From Haberlea rhodopensis (Eukaryota > Streptophyta > Magnoliopsida > Lamiales > Gesneriaceae), in contig CAJQUN010000003.1 of NCBI GenBank assembly GCA_907163345.1, positions 12,132,821-12,196,820 of the forward strand: a stretch of DNA of 64,000 nucleotides, given 5' to 3'. The notes under the pieces were generated by a model, which saw only the letters and a program-made list of their open reading frames with translations, was not told where the DNA came from and ran no database searches. Shown piece by piece: positions 43,024 to 54,847 of this stretch. Numbering within the stretch: position 1 is the first letter of the stretch; the number at the start of each line of letters is the position of its first letter. The position numbers and the translations under genes are program-made.

Positions 43024-44621
43024 TAAAATACAAATTTGCAATGTATAGACTTGATTTTGAATATTCTAAGTTCCATACCCTTATAGTTCGAATTTTGATT
43101 GAACTTGAGAATTATCATCTAGTTTCGAATTTTGTAAATAGGTGCGCTTAAATCCAATTTTGCTAAACAAAATCTTGAATTTGGATTTTTAAGTTTCTAC
43201 TCTTGGAATTTGGGACTCAAAAGTTTGAATATCACATCAATATTGTTCTAAATAATTCGTAATTTATGTGATTTTAAAATTTGAAGTTTTCCAATCTTAA
43301 AGACGAAGTAATTTTATCTTTGCAAACATATTGCTAAAATCGTGAGTATCGGGCAAGATAATCATATTAAGGACAAAAGATATAGTCAAAACAATGAATT
43401 TTCAATTGTATCGGGATCTGAAATTAAATCAATTGTTTTTTTATTATATCACAACATAATACCAATTGTAAAGCACCAGGATCAGAAATACATAAAAAAA
43501 ATCAAGATACATATTGTTAGAAAACACTCAAAAAAGAGCAAATTGGCCCACAAAGTGAGTGAGAATATTATAAAATAAATAATAAATTGTTCAATATCTC
43601 TACAAGCTCGGCTTTTAGATGAAATGACAATTTAACACATACTTCTACCAGTTGGTGTGCTCAAATTATATCATATTCAAGTGTTTTTTAGAACTTAAAC
43701 ATCTAAAACATGCCACTATGTTCATCCCGGTTTAAAAGAACAGACATAATTTTGAAGCAGCAAAGTACTTAACATATGTTGCTAAAGTGTTCTCGAGAGA
43801 TTACATGCGGGATTCACATATATGCCAAAAAAAAAAACTGGATTTTCTTGCATCCGAGAGATCTTAGGTGGAAAGCTCCTTGCCTTTATCGAAAGAACAA
43901 TAGAGCTTACGAATTCTACAAAGTTGTACAGATTTTTCGGTAATTTTAGATGATTATCTTGATGGAATATTTATAATGTTGGAAATTTTAGGTGTTAGAT
44001 TCCCCTAATAATCATCGTTATTGACATTTTTTGGCTGTCGTGTATCTTTAATTCCTCCAAGTAATCCATGTAAATTCTATGATAATGACAGTCATTATTC
44101 TGCCAATATTTCTATAATCATATGGAAATTTGGCTTTTCATGTTCTGGGATTCAGCCATTACTATGGCTCACACTTGGAGTCGTGATCAACACCTAAAAT
44201 TGCATGCATACTGGAAGCAATTATTGTCATGCCATGCCCCCGAGACTGAAGCCGATGACACCGATGTTGCTTCCAAACTAAAAAATTTGAATACAAAAAG
44301 CCACATGATACAGATCTCAAATTAATCAATCTTCCACTCCAAGTAAAATAAAATTGTCCAAATTGACATATGAACTGGATTTATACACTGTTTTACAACT
44401 GGTCTTAAACGTAATACACAATGGAAGCTTAAATAAATAAAAATGATATAATAGAAACATTTTGATTCCAAGACAGCAACAGCTCTACCAGCCACAAAAT
44501 TGGTATTGTTCATCATCTCCAACCTCGGATTCACTTAAATCTGGGGAGGTGAGAAGGGGTGAGTGTTTGGATAAACATTCACTCACTCAGCAAATGATGG
44601 ACAATCGAACGTGACAAAACA

Positions 44622-44697
<76 letters not shown>

Positions 44698-45667
44698 GCA
44701 AAATTGATATTTTAAAACATTACATAACTGAAATATTATATTGCTCTCAACATAGCCTAAACTGATTTACTCACCTAGAGCTTGAACATTTTTGCTCACC
44801 TAGAGCCCGAACAGAACGATACTACATCGGTACATATTTCGGAACATAATAGCTTTTCATATCATTTAAGCACAGTAAATCCCTTATTTTTCTCCTGATA
44901 CTATATTAGTTCTATAGACTTAACATTCCTAGAGATGATATCAGCTCATCGGTTCACCCCCGAATAAAGGTTCTGGCTATCCAAAACAAGGGTTAACCAA
45001 CGTTCATGTCAGACAACGGTTATAACCCCACCACATTAGGGTCATTATTCGAAATTCACTAATTGAATTTTGAATTTACAGTGTTTCCAAATCATATTTC
45101 TCACAGAAAATCTCATAATATCAATTATTACATATATTCGACTGAAATTTAAATCATAAGCCCACTTACCGTTAAATGTAGAAATTGCTTGGCAGATTTG
45201 GGTTGAAGAAAGCTACGAAATTGATCTCATTCCTTGCTGGAACAGACAGAATAGATGAGTTTCCTTCGTAAGAATATTTTGTGATTTTGTAGCAGAGTTT
45301 GTGTAACTTGTCCATTGAAATGAATCTGATTTTTAAAGGGGTGGAAATCGGAAGTTACGGTCCTCCCACAGATTCAACAATCTCCATCATATTCTCCATG
45401 ATGATAGCCATCTTCCCTCATTTTTTCCGTGAATGTAGCTGTTATAATTGATGGGGAGTAATGGGTTTTGACCGGTCTTCAAATGTGGTGATTAAGTTTG
45501 ACAAGTTCTATTCTTAGGACTGATTCGGTTTAATCCGGGCTTTTCACATAATTGATTTGGTTGATCAGTTTTTCCCTCAGAATTGATTTGGTTCCATATG
45601 CTGTTTTGGTCCAGCCGATGGAATCAAGTCTTCACAATTATGACTACAAGATAATATCAACATGGAG
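43024..45667. other. Intergenic DNA, no gene recognised
   Basis: AT-rich throughout. A pair of near-identical ~20-bp words (gctcacctagagcttgaaca / gctcacctagagcccgaaca) lies at 44772-44816 and suggests an unrecognised repeat around 44540-45400. Confidence 0.35.
44625..44694. repeat. (TA)n microsatellite, about 70 bp
   Basis: Uninterrupted ta dinucleotides. Confidence 0.97.
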
Positions 45668-45854
45668 TTATTTATTGGGGAAACTAAAAAAAAAATCCCC
45701 TAGTCAAACTTAATTATGGAATCAGTTTCCATGTCAGAAAAATTTAATTCAAACTCCCTACTGCAACTTAAAATTTTGTTCTAACTCCATATCTTATTAA
45801 AATGACTATGATACCACTCTATTAAAAGTTAAACTTTTAATTTTGAGAAATCAT

Positions 45855-46160
45855 TACAGTCGGTACGAAACCTATACAATTTGGTACACGTTACACATAA
45901 AATCGGTGTGAAATCTATACAATTTTGATACAAGTTACACATGAAATTGGTATGAAACATATATTATTTTCGGTACTTATTACACGTGAAGTTGGTATGA
46001 AACATATACAATTTTGGTACTAATTACACATGAAGTTGGTATGAAATCAATACAATTTTGGTACTAGTTACATATGAATTTGGTATAAAACCTAAACTAT
46101 ATTTAGTACTTATTACACGTGAAGTTGGTCTGAAACCTATACTAGTTACACATGAGATAT
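45855..46160. repeat. Left tandem array of the foldback element
   Basis: About seven imperfect ~44-bp units of the type ggtatgaaacatatacaat, ttggtactaattacacatgaag. It is the inverted counterpart of the much longer right array. Confidence 0.88.
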
Positions 46161-46859
46161 GTGTATATGAGTTGTATAAATGTCATTACATTACTCTTTT
46201 CAATTGGACATTGACTGCAATGAGTTTAAGAGTAAACGTGCATGATGAATCGAGAATTTGATTAGTGCATTATAATGGATTATGTCGAATCGTGCATTAT
46301 TTGTGATTCCTGATTTGAATGTGCTTCAATTAAATTTATGATAGTTGAATCATCATATTTATTTAGAATCTATCACTCGAGAGATGTGGTTTTGAATAAG
46401 ACCGTAAGAATTTACATCGTTGGAAAATTATATAGTCGACAGTCATATAACTCCAACGAATCATTGTGCTATTTAAATTGTTTAATAGTTTATCTTAGGT
46501 GGACACCTCAAGATGATTGTTGAATGATTATTTATACTTAACACTCGGAAGAGTTAATAGAATAACATAGGATTCGTTGGCTAATAAACTAAAGAACACA
46601 ACATAGCTGATAGTTGGGTGAAGTCGAATATCTAGAATACGTTCTCATTGATTTTCTTCACTTAAATCTTCATCATCTTGTTAGATTATTTTAGTTATTT
46701 AATTAATTCTTCACTTAATTCGATTTATCAAGCACATTTACTTTTAAACTCATTGCATGCAATGCCAATTGAAAGATGTACTGCCAAGAACATTTATTTA
46801 TAACATATCTCTATGCTCACAGGCGATCATATAATTTGTATTAATTTGTATCATGTGTA

Positions 46860-48900
46860 ACATGACCAAATTATATAAGTTTAGTACAAATTACAATTGT
46901 ATAGGTTTAATAGTCCGGATATTATATATGTTTCATAATTCATACCAATTTTATGTACACTGAGTATGAAAATTGTATAGGTTTCACACCAACTGCCCGT
47001 GTAATAAGTACCGAATATAGAATATGTTTCATACCAACTTCATGTGTAACTAGTACCAAAATTGTATATGTTTCATACCAACTTCATGTGTAACTAGTAC
47101 CAATTGTATATGTTTCATACTAACTTCACGTGTAATAAGTACCGAAACTAGTATATGTTTCATACCAATTTCACGTGTAACTTATACCAAAATTATATAG
47201 GTTTCATATCAATTTCATTTGTAATTAGTACCAGAATTGTAAAAATTTCATACTAATTTAATATGGATTAAGTACCAAAAATAGTATAGGTTTCGTACCA
47301 ATTTCATTCATAATTAGTACAAAATTATATTGGTTTCATACCAGTTTTATCTATACTTTGTACCGAAATTGTATAGGTTTCATACCAACTTTACGTGTAA
47401 TAAGTTTCGAATATAGAATAGGTTTCATACCAACTTCACGTGTAATTAGTACCAAAATTATATAGATTTCATATCAATTTTATGTATACTTAGTACCAAA
47501 ATTGTATAGGTTTCATACCAACTTTACGTGTAATAAGTTTTGAATATAGTATATGTTTCATACCAACTTCACGTGTAACAAGTACCAAACTTATATATGT
47601 TTCATACCAACTTCAAGTGTAATAGGTACCAAAATATTATATGTTTCATACCAACTTCATGTGTAATAAGTACCGGAAAAGTATAGGTTTCATACCAATT
47701 TCATGTATAACTGTACCAAAATTATATATGTTTAATTAATATCAATTTCATGTGTAAGTAGTACCAAATTGTAAAGATTTCATACCAATTTCATTTGTAA
47801 CAAGTACCGAAAATTGAATATGTTTCGCACCAATTTTATTCGTAATTAGTACCAAAATTATATGGGTTCATACCAATTTTGTGCATAGTTGGTACCGAAA
47901 TTGTATAGGTTTCATACAAACTTTACGTGTAATAAGTTTAGAATATAGTATATGTTTCATACCAACTTCACGTGTAACAAGTACCAAACTTGTATATGTT
48001 TCATACCAACTTCAAGTGTAATAAGTACCAAAATATTATATGTTTCATACCAACTTCATGTGTAATAAGTATCGAAAAAGTATAGGTTTCATACCAATTT
48101 CATGTATAACTGTACCAAAATTATATATGTTTCATACAATTTTATGTGTAAATAGTACCAAAATTGTAAAGATTTCATACCAATTTCATTTGTAACAAGT
48201 ACTTTTCGTACAAATTTTATTCGTAATTAGTACCAAAATTATATGGGTTTCATACCAATTTTATGCATAGTTGGTACCGAAATTGTATAGGTTTCATATC
48301 AACTTTACTTGTAATAAGTTTCGAATATACTATAGGTTTCGTACCAACTTCACGTGTAACTAGTACCAAACCAACTACTAGTGTAATACGTACCAAAATT
48401 GTATATGTTTCATACAAACTTCATGTGTAATAAGTATCGAAAATTGTATAGGTTTCATACCAATTTCATGTGTAACTAGTACCAAAATTGTAAAGATTTC
48501 ATACCAATTTCATATGTAATAAGTATCGAAAATAGTATAAGTTTCGTACCAATTTATTCATAATTAGTACCAAAATTGTATAGGTTTCATACAAATTTTA
48601 TATATATTCAGTACCGAAATTGTATAGGTTTCATATCAAATTCACGTGTAATAAATACCGAATATGGTATATGTTTTAACCAATTTCATATGTAACTAGT
48701 ACCAAAATTGTATTGGTTTTATATCAATTTCACGTGTAACTAGGACAAAAATTGTATATGTTTAATACCTTCACCAGTAATAAGTACCGAAATAGTATAT
48801 GTTTCATACCAATTTCATGTATAACTTGTACTAAAATTGTATAGATTTCATACCTATTTTATGTGGAACGTGTACCAAAATTGTATAGGTTTCGCATCGA
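46860..48900. repeat. Right tandem array of the foldback element, with higher-order structure
   Basis: About 45 imperfect copies of a 44-46-bp unit, for example gtttcataccaacttcacg, tgtaactagtaccaaaattg. Two unit types alternate irregularly (ctagtaccaaaatt and ataagtaccgaa). A ~400-bp block of nine units is repeated: the variant actttacgtgtaataagttt occurs at about 47520, 47920 and (as acttta-cttg) 48302. Many units contain cacgtg, the G-box core. Confidence 0.92.
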
Positions 48901-49092
48901 CTGTAATGATTCTCAAAATTAAAAGTTCAACTTTTAATAGAGGGTTATCATAGTCATTTTAATAAGATAGGGAGTTAGAACAAAATTTTAAGTTGCAGTA
49001 GAGAGTTTGATTAAGTTTTTCTGACATGAAGACTGTTTCCATAATTAAGTTTGACTATATGTTTTTTTTTTTTAAATTTCCCCTTATTTATT

Positions 49093-49585
49093 TCTTAATC
49101 AAAGCAACTCATATATATATTTTTTAATTTTTAAATAAATAAACCTATATTCTGGGCACCAAAAATTTTTATTTATTTTATTTTAGAATCTTATTTACGC
49201 CCCTAAGTTTAAGGAGTTAGTGATCTTTACAAACACAAATTATATATCGTTACATTTTGGCTCCTTGTTTATTTTAAAACTTTAATAACATTAGTTTACT
49301 ACATAATTCTGTTCTAAACATTACCTAATGACAAAAGGGTTCCATGCGAAAACAGAATTTTTTAATGTTTAGAATTCTAATCCTAATCAAAAACCTCAAT
49401 GTTCGCGAAGATTTCTCCCCGTTATCTATATAAACACCGCCTTTCTATCTTCTTTTTCTCTCACAAACCTTAGTATCATAAAACCAATTACCAGCATTAA
49501 TCTCAGAGAAATCCTTACAGTACTCAAATCCTCAAAATAATTCTCCATTTTTTTTTCTTCTGTTTTTGTAAGACAAGCGAAACCC
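49093..49585. promoter_or_regulatory. Upstream region of the FLZ gene
   Basis: About 490 bp between the foldback element and the FLZ start codon. A TATA-like tctatataaac occurs near 49424-49434 and the sequence then becomes C/T-rich, as in a plant 5' UTR. Confidence 0.5.
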
Positions 49586-50637
49586 ATGGCTCGACGATTG
49601 ATACGATCTTCTAGCACGGGACAATCTTCAGATCTTCTTCGTCCTTTTAACCGTGTTATCAACAATGTCCCGATGGTTTCAAAGGAACAGAAAAATGTGC
49701 AAAATCGAAATCCGGCGAAGAAAGTGGTGGCGCCACCACAGATTGTAAAGCAAGAACAGCCGTTGGTGGTGGCTGAGAAGCCAAGAAAGAGTATTTTTAC
49801 GTTTCCTTCGCCACCTCGTGTTGAAAAATCAAGGAAAGCGAATGATCATTATTTTCTTGATGTTTGTGCCTTGTGCGAGAAGAGAATAGGTTTCGACAAA
49901 GATAGATTTATGTACGGGTACGTACGAGATTTCTTCATATACTTCGAATTTTTAAAAAGTAAAAAATGGACTCATACAATATTGATTTTGTTAATATTAA
50001 TCCAAAATTTTTAGTACTAAAAATATATGGTCCCATAGAAATTGTTTATAATAAAAAATAGTCTCAGGGAAATTAAAGTTTAACAAAACTGGTCTCATAA
50101 TTGAATACGGGGATTTAATATCACTTTTGACTAAAACAAAAGTTTAGACTACTATTGATTAAAAATAAAATTTTGGGTCTTTTTTTTTTATTAAAAACAG
50201 TTTTCATGATACTATATTTCAGTATGAACTAGTATTGCAAAGACTATGAGACCCCCTTTTTTTTTAATTTAAATTTACCCTTTTAAAAATAAACAAAAGG
50301 TTGAGTTTTATACGTAGCTTTTAAAATGGTCTTAAACCTTCTGATATCATAATTTATAGAAAAAAACAAGAAATTTGAATCTTTTGGCTAAAAAAAATAT
50401 AGTTTTGAGCTGATATTTTACTTATTTGAAGGTAATATGTCAAGAATATTGTTCCTAATTAACCTGTTCTCTGTTTGTGTGCTATGCAGTGACTTTCAAA
50501 CGTTTTGTTCTCCGGAATGTCGGGACGATCAGATTGCATTAGACGAGAAATTTAATCCCCCTTCACCAGTTCGTGTTAAGCAAATAGGATTCATGTGCAA
50601 ACTTAATGGATATTTGAAGACCAGATTCAATTTCTAA
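49586..50637 (+). CDS. FCS-like zinc finger (FLZ, DUF581) protein, two exons
   Basis: Exon 1 is 49586-49917 and exon 2 50490-50637, joined in frame (GG|T) across a 572-bp GT-AG intron; 159 residues. The N-terminal ~85 residues are basic, Ser/Pro-rich and probably disordered. The FLZ domain (about residues 87-130) begins HYFLDVCALCEKRIG and continues FMYG-DFQTFCSPECRDDQI-LDE, with the Cys-X2-Cys ... Phe-Cys-Ser-X2-Cys zinc ligands; the intron splits it at Gly-Asp, the usual place in this family. FLZ proteins are small plant-specific adaptors that bind SnRK1 kinase subunits (family knowledge). No damage seen. The start codon is the first Met, preceded by a leader-like region. Confidence 0.92.
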
Positions 50638-51207
50638 AATATATAAGCTTCCCGTATTAAGAAATTTTTAGGGTTTACTTTCTACTGTAAAGTTTAGCTT
50701 GTTTAGGTTCAATAATGGTTTGAAACCTTCAAGTTCCATTACGTGTTTGACTAGTTCTCCATCGAGCCAACTTTCTGCAGTAGGATATTGTAACATCTTT
50801 TCCTAAGAACATTTTTTATACGATTGAACAGATATTTTTTTTGGCTGACTTTTGCCCTTGATCTTGCTATATTCAATATAAATGTGGTGATATACTGGGT
50901 GATAATAATGAATATTAGTAGGATATTATAACATCTTTTCCTAAAAATATTTTTTTGTTCAATCGAACATATATATTTTTGGCAGAATTTACCCTGATAT
51001 GGCAATAATCAATCCAAATGTGGTGGGTGATACACTGGGTAGTATAATAAATATATTGGAAATAGATTTAGGATCATATAGTTTCGTCCAAATTTCACTT
51101 TACAACTATTATTTGAAAATTTTCGGTTTACATCATCGACCTTTATGAATTATAAAATTTTGCTTTCCTGTTGACTCAGTTTGGTATTTTTACAAAGATG
51201 TATCGCC
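50638..51207. other. Region downstream of the FLZ gene
   Basis: Includes the presumed FLZ 3' UTR and a 138-bp tandem duplication (next entry). Confidence 0.45.
50781..51056. repeat. 138-bp tandem duplication
   Basis: Two head-to-tail copies, starting at 50781 and 50919, each with taggatatt(g/a)taacatctttt, an AT-rich middle and aatgtggtg...tactgggt at the end. The copies differ at many positions, so it is not recent. Confidence 0.85.
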
Positions 51208-51210
51208 TTA

Positions 51211-51764
51211 GGCCGTCTCCAACCCAAAATTTCATTTTAGTGCAAGTTTTGCATCAAGATAGTGCAATTTCTGCACCAAATACAAAACTCATCTCCAACC
51301 CATCTACTCCATATTTTACTTCAAAAAAAATATTCCTTACAATATTCCTTTTAATTCATTTATAATAATTATTTTATTCAATCAATTATCTATTACAAAT
51401 ATATTTATATATTTACTAACATAATTAAATTTTAAATTTAATAATTAAATCGTTAAAATTTAATCGATAATTCAAAGTAAATTTATAAAGATTAAAATAC
51501 TATAAATATTATTTATTGTAAAATTGTCAAAATTTAATTAACATTTCCTAAAAAAACGATTAAGTATATTAAAACAATAACATAATATAATAAATGATAT
51601 AAATATTTAAAAATAAAACAAATTTTTTTTTAAAAAATAACAAAAATAGCTAGCCAGCCATTTATGGCGCATCACAAAACTCCACGCTATCCTCACGCAG
51701 AGGATAGCGTGGGGTTGGAAGGAAAATCAGACGTCAAAATTTTTGTGTGTGATTGGAGAAGCCC
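51211..51764. mobile_element. PIF/Harbinger-like MITE, 554 bp
   Basis: Flanked by the 3-bp duplication TTA (51208-51210 and 51765-51767). Terminal inverted repeats ggccgtctccaaccc and, inverted, gggcttctccaatca match at most positions. The interior is AT-rich and non-coding. Near the right end, 51682-51712 forms a perfect 13-bp hairpin (ccacgctatcctc, loop acgca). Confidence 0.82.
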
Positions 51765-51767
51765 TTA

Positions 51768-53906
51768 CATTCTCAAACTTAAAGCCCCTTAAATTAGTTG
51801 TTACAAATTTTAAAAAATAAAGAAGAATTTTGGGTATCAAAATTCTTTAGTTGCTTACTTTCGGAAAAGAGAATTTTGACACCGCAAATATTTATTTTAA
51901 TTTTTTTTAAAAAAATTGCATTGGCTAGCATAAGAGGCTCTAAGTTTGACGATGTACGTCGATGATGAATTGTTGTGATTAATCTTCGATAAAAACACCA
52001 AATCGAGTCAATAGGAATGCAAATTGATACTATTTATGAAAGTTGAGTATGTAAACTGAAATTTTTCAAACAATTGTCGCAAAGTGAAATTTGGACCAAA
52101 TTGTAGCATGATCAGCGTAATTTTCCCTAAATATATTCTTAGTAACCGCAATCTCTAAATCTGCTGAATGGTTTGAGAAGAAACTATCATGCTCGTTAGA
52201 CACCATTAATATTCGTGTTGTATAAGATGATTTTACTAAATGCCCTATCCTTGCTTTAAAGATTTTATGTGTATTTTATCAGCATTGATCAGCACAAGTG
52301 CATATGTGTTATATAAAATGATTCTACTGAATGCACGATTCTTGCTCTAAATCTTAAGTGGTTCCCACTAGCAGTCAAGTGGAGAATTTGAGTTAAATTA
52401 TGCACCATTAATTCTAAGGATCTGAGACAACATTATAATAAAAATTTTATCAGTAACCACCATGATTCTACTCGAAGTTATATATAATGATATGGAGTCC
52501 AAAAAGATTAACGATGATATTTTGAACAAAAAAATTCTTAGAGAAGATTGACGCATGTGCCCTACCCGATTTCTTTCCTTCTATGTTTCATATAGTCTAC
52601 TATAACCCACAAAAAAAAAGTGCAATACTTTTTTTTTTTTAAAAAAAATTTGCATCTTTGCCTCATAAAAAATGATTTTTATACCCCAAAAATGCAGTTT
52701 GTCCACCCTGAATTTATTTTTTTCCTCTTAAAAAAAATTCTGCCCTAAATTTTTATAATTTTTTTATAAAAACTCAAGTAAAATCTAAATGATTTACATC
52801 CTAAACTTCGATCCTAGGGGCACACCACTGCTCTCCCAAGTTCAAAATGCGACACCTGTTCGAAAATTTAAGTTTTCTTTTTTCTTTTATTTTTCTAGCC
52901 AATTATGGTAACTTGACTTTAGTTAGATAAAAATTTAAACAAAAGTGAAAATCTTTCCCCCTTTTCTCTCACAATTCAGCCTGCATAAATTGCTTTTCAC
53001 TCAACTCCCATCACCATCGGCCGCCTCCACTCGTTGTCGCCACCTTCACTCGCCATCGGCCACCTCTCTTGCCACCGGTCACCTTCCTTCGTCCTCGGGC
53101 GACTACAACCACTGTTCGTTCCTTTCCCGTCATTTGCATTGTGACTTTTTCTTATATCTCAACCAAGTTTTTTTCTTTCAAATCTATTCTATCTGTAGGT
53201 TTTTTCTTAAAGAAGAGAATAGTAATATAAGGGTTTTCTTAGAATAGAAGATAATACGTGCGAGAATATTTAGAGCATAATGAGAAAATAATATATTGTA
53301 CTAAAAATAATGAGAATAGGAACAAACAAATACTGTTTTTCTTAAGGCGTAATTTATGTGTACTCTCCTATTCTCATATACTAAAGAAATAGGAATGTGC
53401 TAAATATCTGTTAGAATATGAATGTGCTAAATAAATAATGATAATATCGACATGTCCTGGTTTATGAATTATAATGATGAGAATAGGAATATACAACCTA
53501 TAATTAGTTATGTATTGAGATCTTATTATATTGATCTCTCATCTCTCACGTAGTAATATAATTAGTTACTATGTATTGAATATTTGGCAAAATACATGAA
53601 AGTCCACTTTTGTGACACAAAATCTACTTATGTCTTGGGAAAAATCTTAGTGCATAAAAAGCCAAATTGGAAACAATTTTGTTGAAATAGGTCCACTTTT
53701 CAAATTTTCAAATCAATTAGGTGTTTTATGATGACTCTTTTACCCCTCAATAGTTTGATATATTGCATTCTATCCTTTAGGCTTTTGTTTAAATTACAAA
53801 AAAGTCCATATAATATTTAATTATCTTTTATATCCTTATATTTATAAAAAACAACATTTAACATCATCTTTTTACAAGTGCGTTTTTTGCGATCCTTGGC
53901 ACAAAA
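51768..53906. other. AT-rich intergenic DNA, no gene supported
   Basis: An open frame at 52945-53247 (plus) starts in a C/T-rich stretch with a repeated ccatcggcc-type word and matches nothing I know. The rest is low-complexity AT-rich sequence. Confidence 0.4.
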
Positions 53907-53919
53907 TGATATCAGAGCC
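53907..53919 (+). promoter_or_regulatory. Pararetroviral primer binding site
   Basis: tgatatcagagcc, one base off the tRNA-Met complement tggtatcagagc. In caulimovirids this site marks map position 1 and the start of minus-strand synthesis. Confidence 0.7.
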
Positions 53920-54173
53920 TAGGTTTATTCTGGAAATACTATGACAATATCTTGAATATTAATTTGTAACCTATACGGAGGAGACGATTCAAGAAAATTA
54001 TGGACCCGAACGAATGTTCGAAGCGTCATTCTTACAGGTGGTATTTCCAGAAAATGGAAAAATTAAATCCAAAACATATGGTAGAAGCTTAACGCTTCAA
54101 CCATAAGTGAAAACTTTTACGAGGAACAGGTTTAGACACATCCGGTATAAACCATTACAAGAAACTTGAAAGG

Positions 54174-54308
54174 ATGGCTAAGAGGCTCCATCAAGTGAAC
54201 CTCAAACTACAATTCGAGTTAGCAGAACTTCAGGAAGACGGTCATCCTGAACATGAAGATGTGGTTCCAGCCGCCAATGATCCAACAGGGTCTGGACCAG
54301 ATGACTAG
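54174..54308 (+). pseudogene. Short pararetroviral frame, charged and helical
   Basis: A 44-codon frame from ATG 54174 to TAG, Leu/Glu/Gln-rich at the start and acidic at the end; the frame is also open some way upstream. Its place between primer site and coat protein fits the small first ORF of these viruses. No function can be assigned. Confidence 0.4.
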
Positions 54309-54387
54309 GATGTGAGAACCAACCTTTCGAGAAATCGAGCCAGATTCTTCTAAGATATCCCAAGATCTTAGAGAGATTCAGAAGTCA

Positions 54388-54651
54388 ATGCAGCGCTATG
54401 GCTACCTTCAACACCATGTCCCTGCACAGATCCATCAGATTCAGAGTCAGATGGAGATTATGATTAAACATCATAAGGAGATTCTTGAAAACCTTCAAGA
54501 TGTTCAATCCCGAGTAAAGGAATTGGAGTCAAGGCCAAGTCAGACAGGGAGAAGGAACGGAGGATGGTTGCCACCATCTTACGGAACAGAACCCCTTTTA
54601 CACCAAAAAGGGAAAAGCAGAGGAGGTCCGGAGGCCTTTGACGGAGACTGA
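54388..54651 (+). pseudogene. Virion-associated-protein-like coiled-coil frame
   Basis: An 87-codon frame whose first ~60 residues form a clear heptad-type coiled coil (IHQIQSQMEIMI, ILENLQDVQSRVKELE). Position before the coat protein and coiled-coil character suggest a virion-associated or similar accessory protein, or the N-terminal part of the coat polyprotein. It ends in a stop that may be a mutation. Confidence 0.4.
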
Positions 54652-54847
54652 AAAAATGATTGTCGTCCTACGAGAAAAACCATTACATCCCACAAAGTAA
54701 TGGAAAGAATTAACCTGGAAGATCTGCGTGATCTTGCTGATTCATTTGCGGGATTAAATCTCGTAGAATTCAAGACACGGAGCTTGTAGAAAGACCTCCA
54801 CCACAAGAGAGTTCGGGTCACACAACCCACCCGAAGGTGATCAAAGT

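Larger units (their letters stand above)
45677..49083. mobile_element. 3.4-kb foldback (MULE-like) transposon built of tandem repeats
   Basis: Bounded by GGGGAAA... and ...AATTTCCCC, with a perfect 9-bp target duplication ttatttatt at 45668-45676 and 49084-49092. The outer ~180 bp at each end are inverted copies (agtcaaacttaattatgga..., ...tccataattaagtttgact). Inside them, ~45-bp tandem units run in one orientation on the left and the opposite one on the right. A second, inner inverted pair is at ~46199-46245 and ~46733-46782. A 9-bp duplication and long compound inverted repeats fit foldback or Mutator-like elements. No transposase frame. Confidence 0.9.

Noticed and set aside
46860..48900. 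Regular repeats considered as a CRISPR array or centromeric satellite
   Set aside because: The genome is plant nuclear DNA, units are contiguous without spacers, and the array lies inside an element with exact ends and a 9-bp target duplication.
52945..53247. 100-codon plus-strand frame
   Set aside because: It lies in a C/T-rich low-complexity stretch and encodes no recognised domain.
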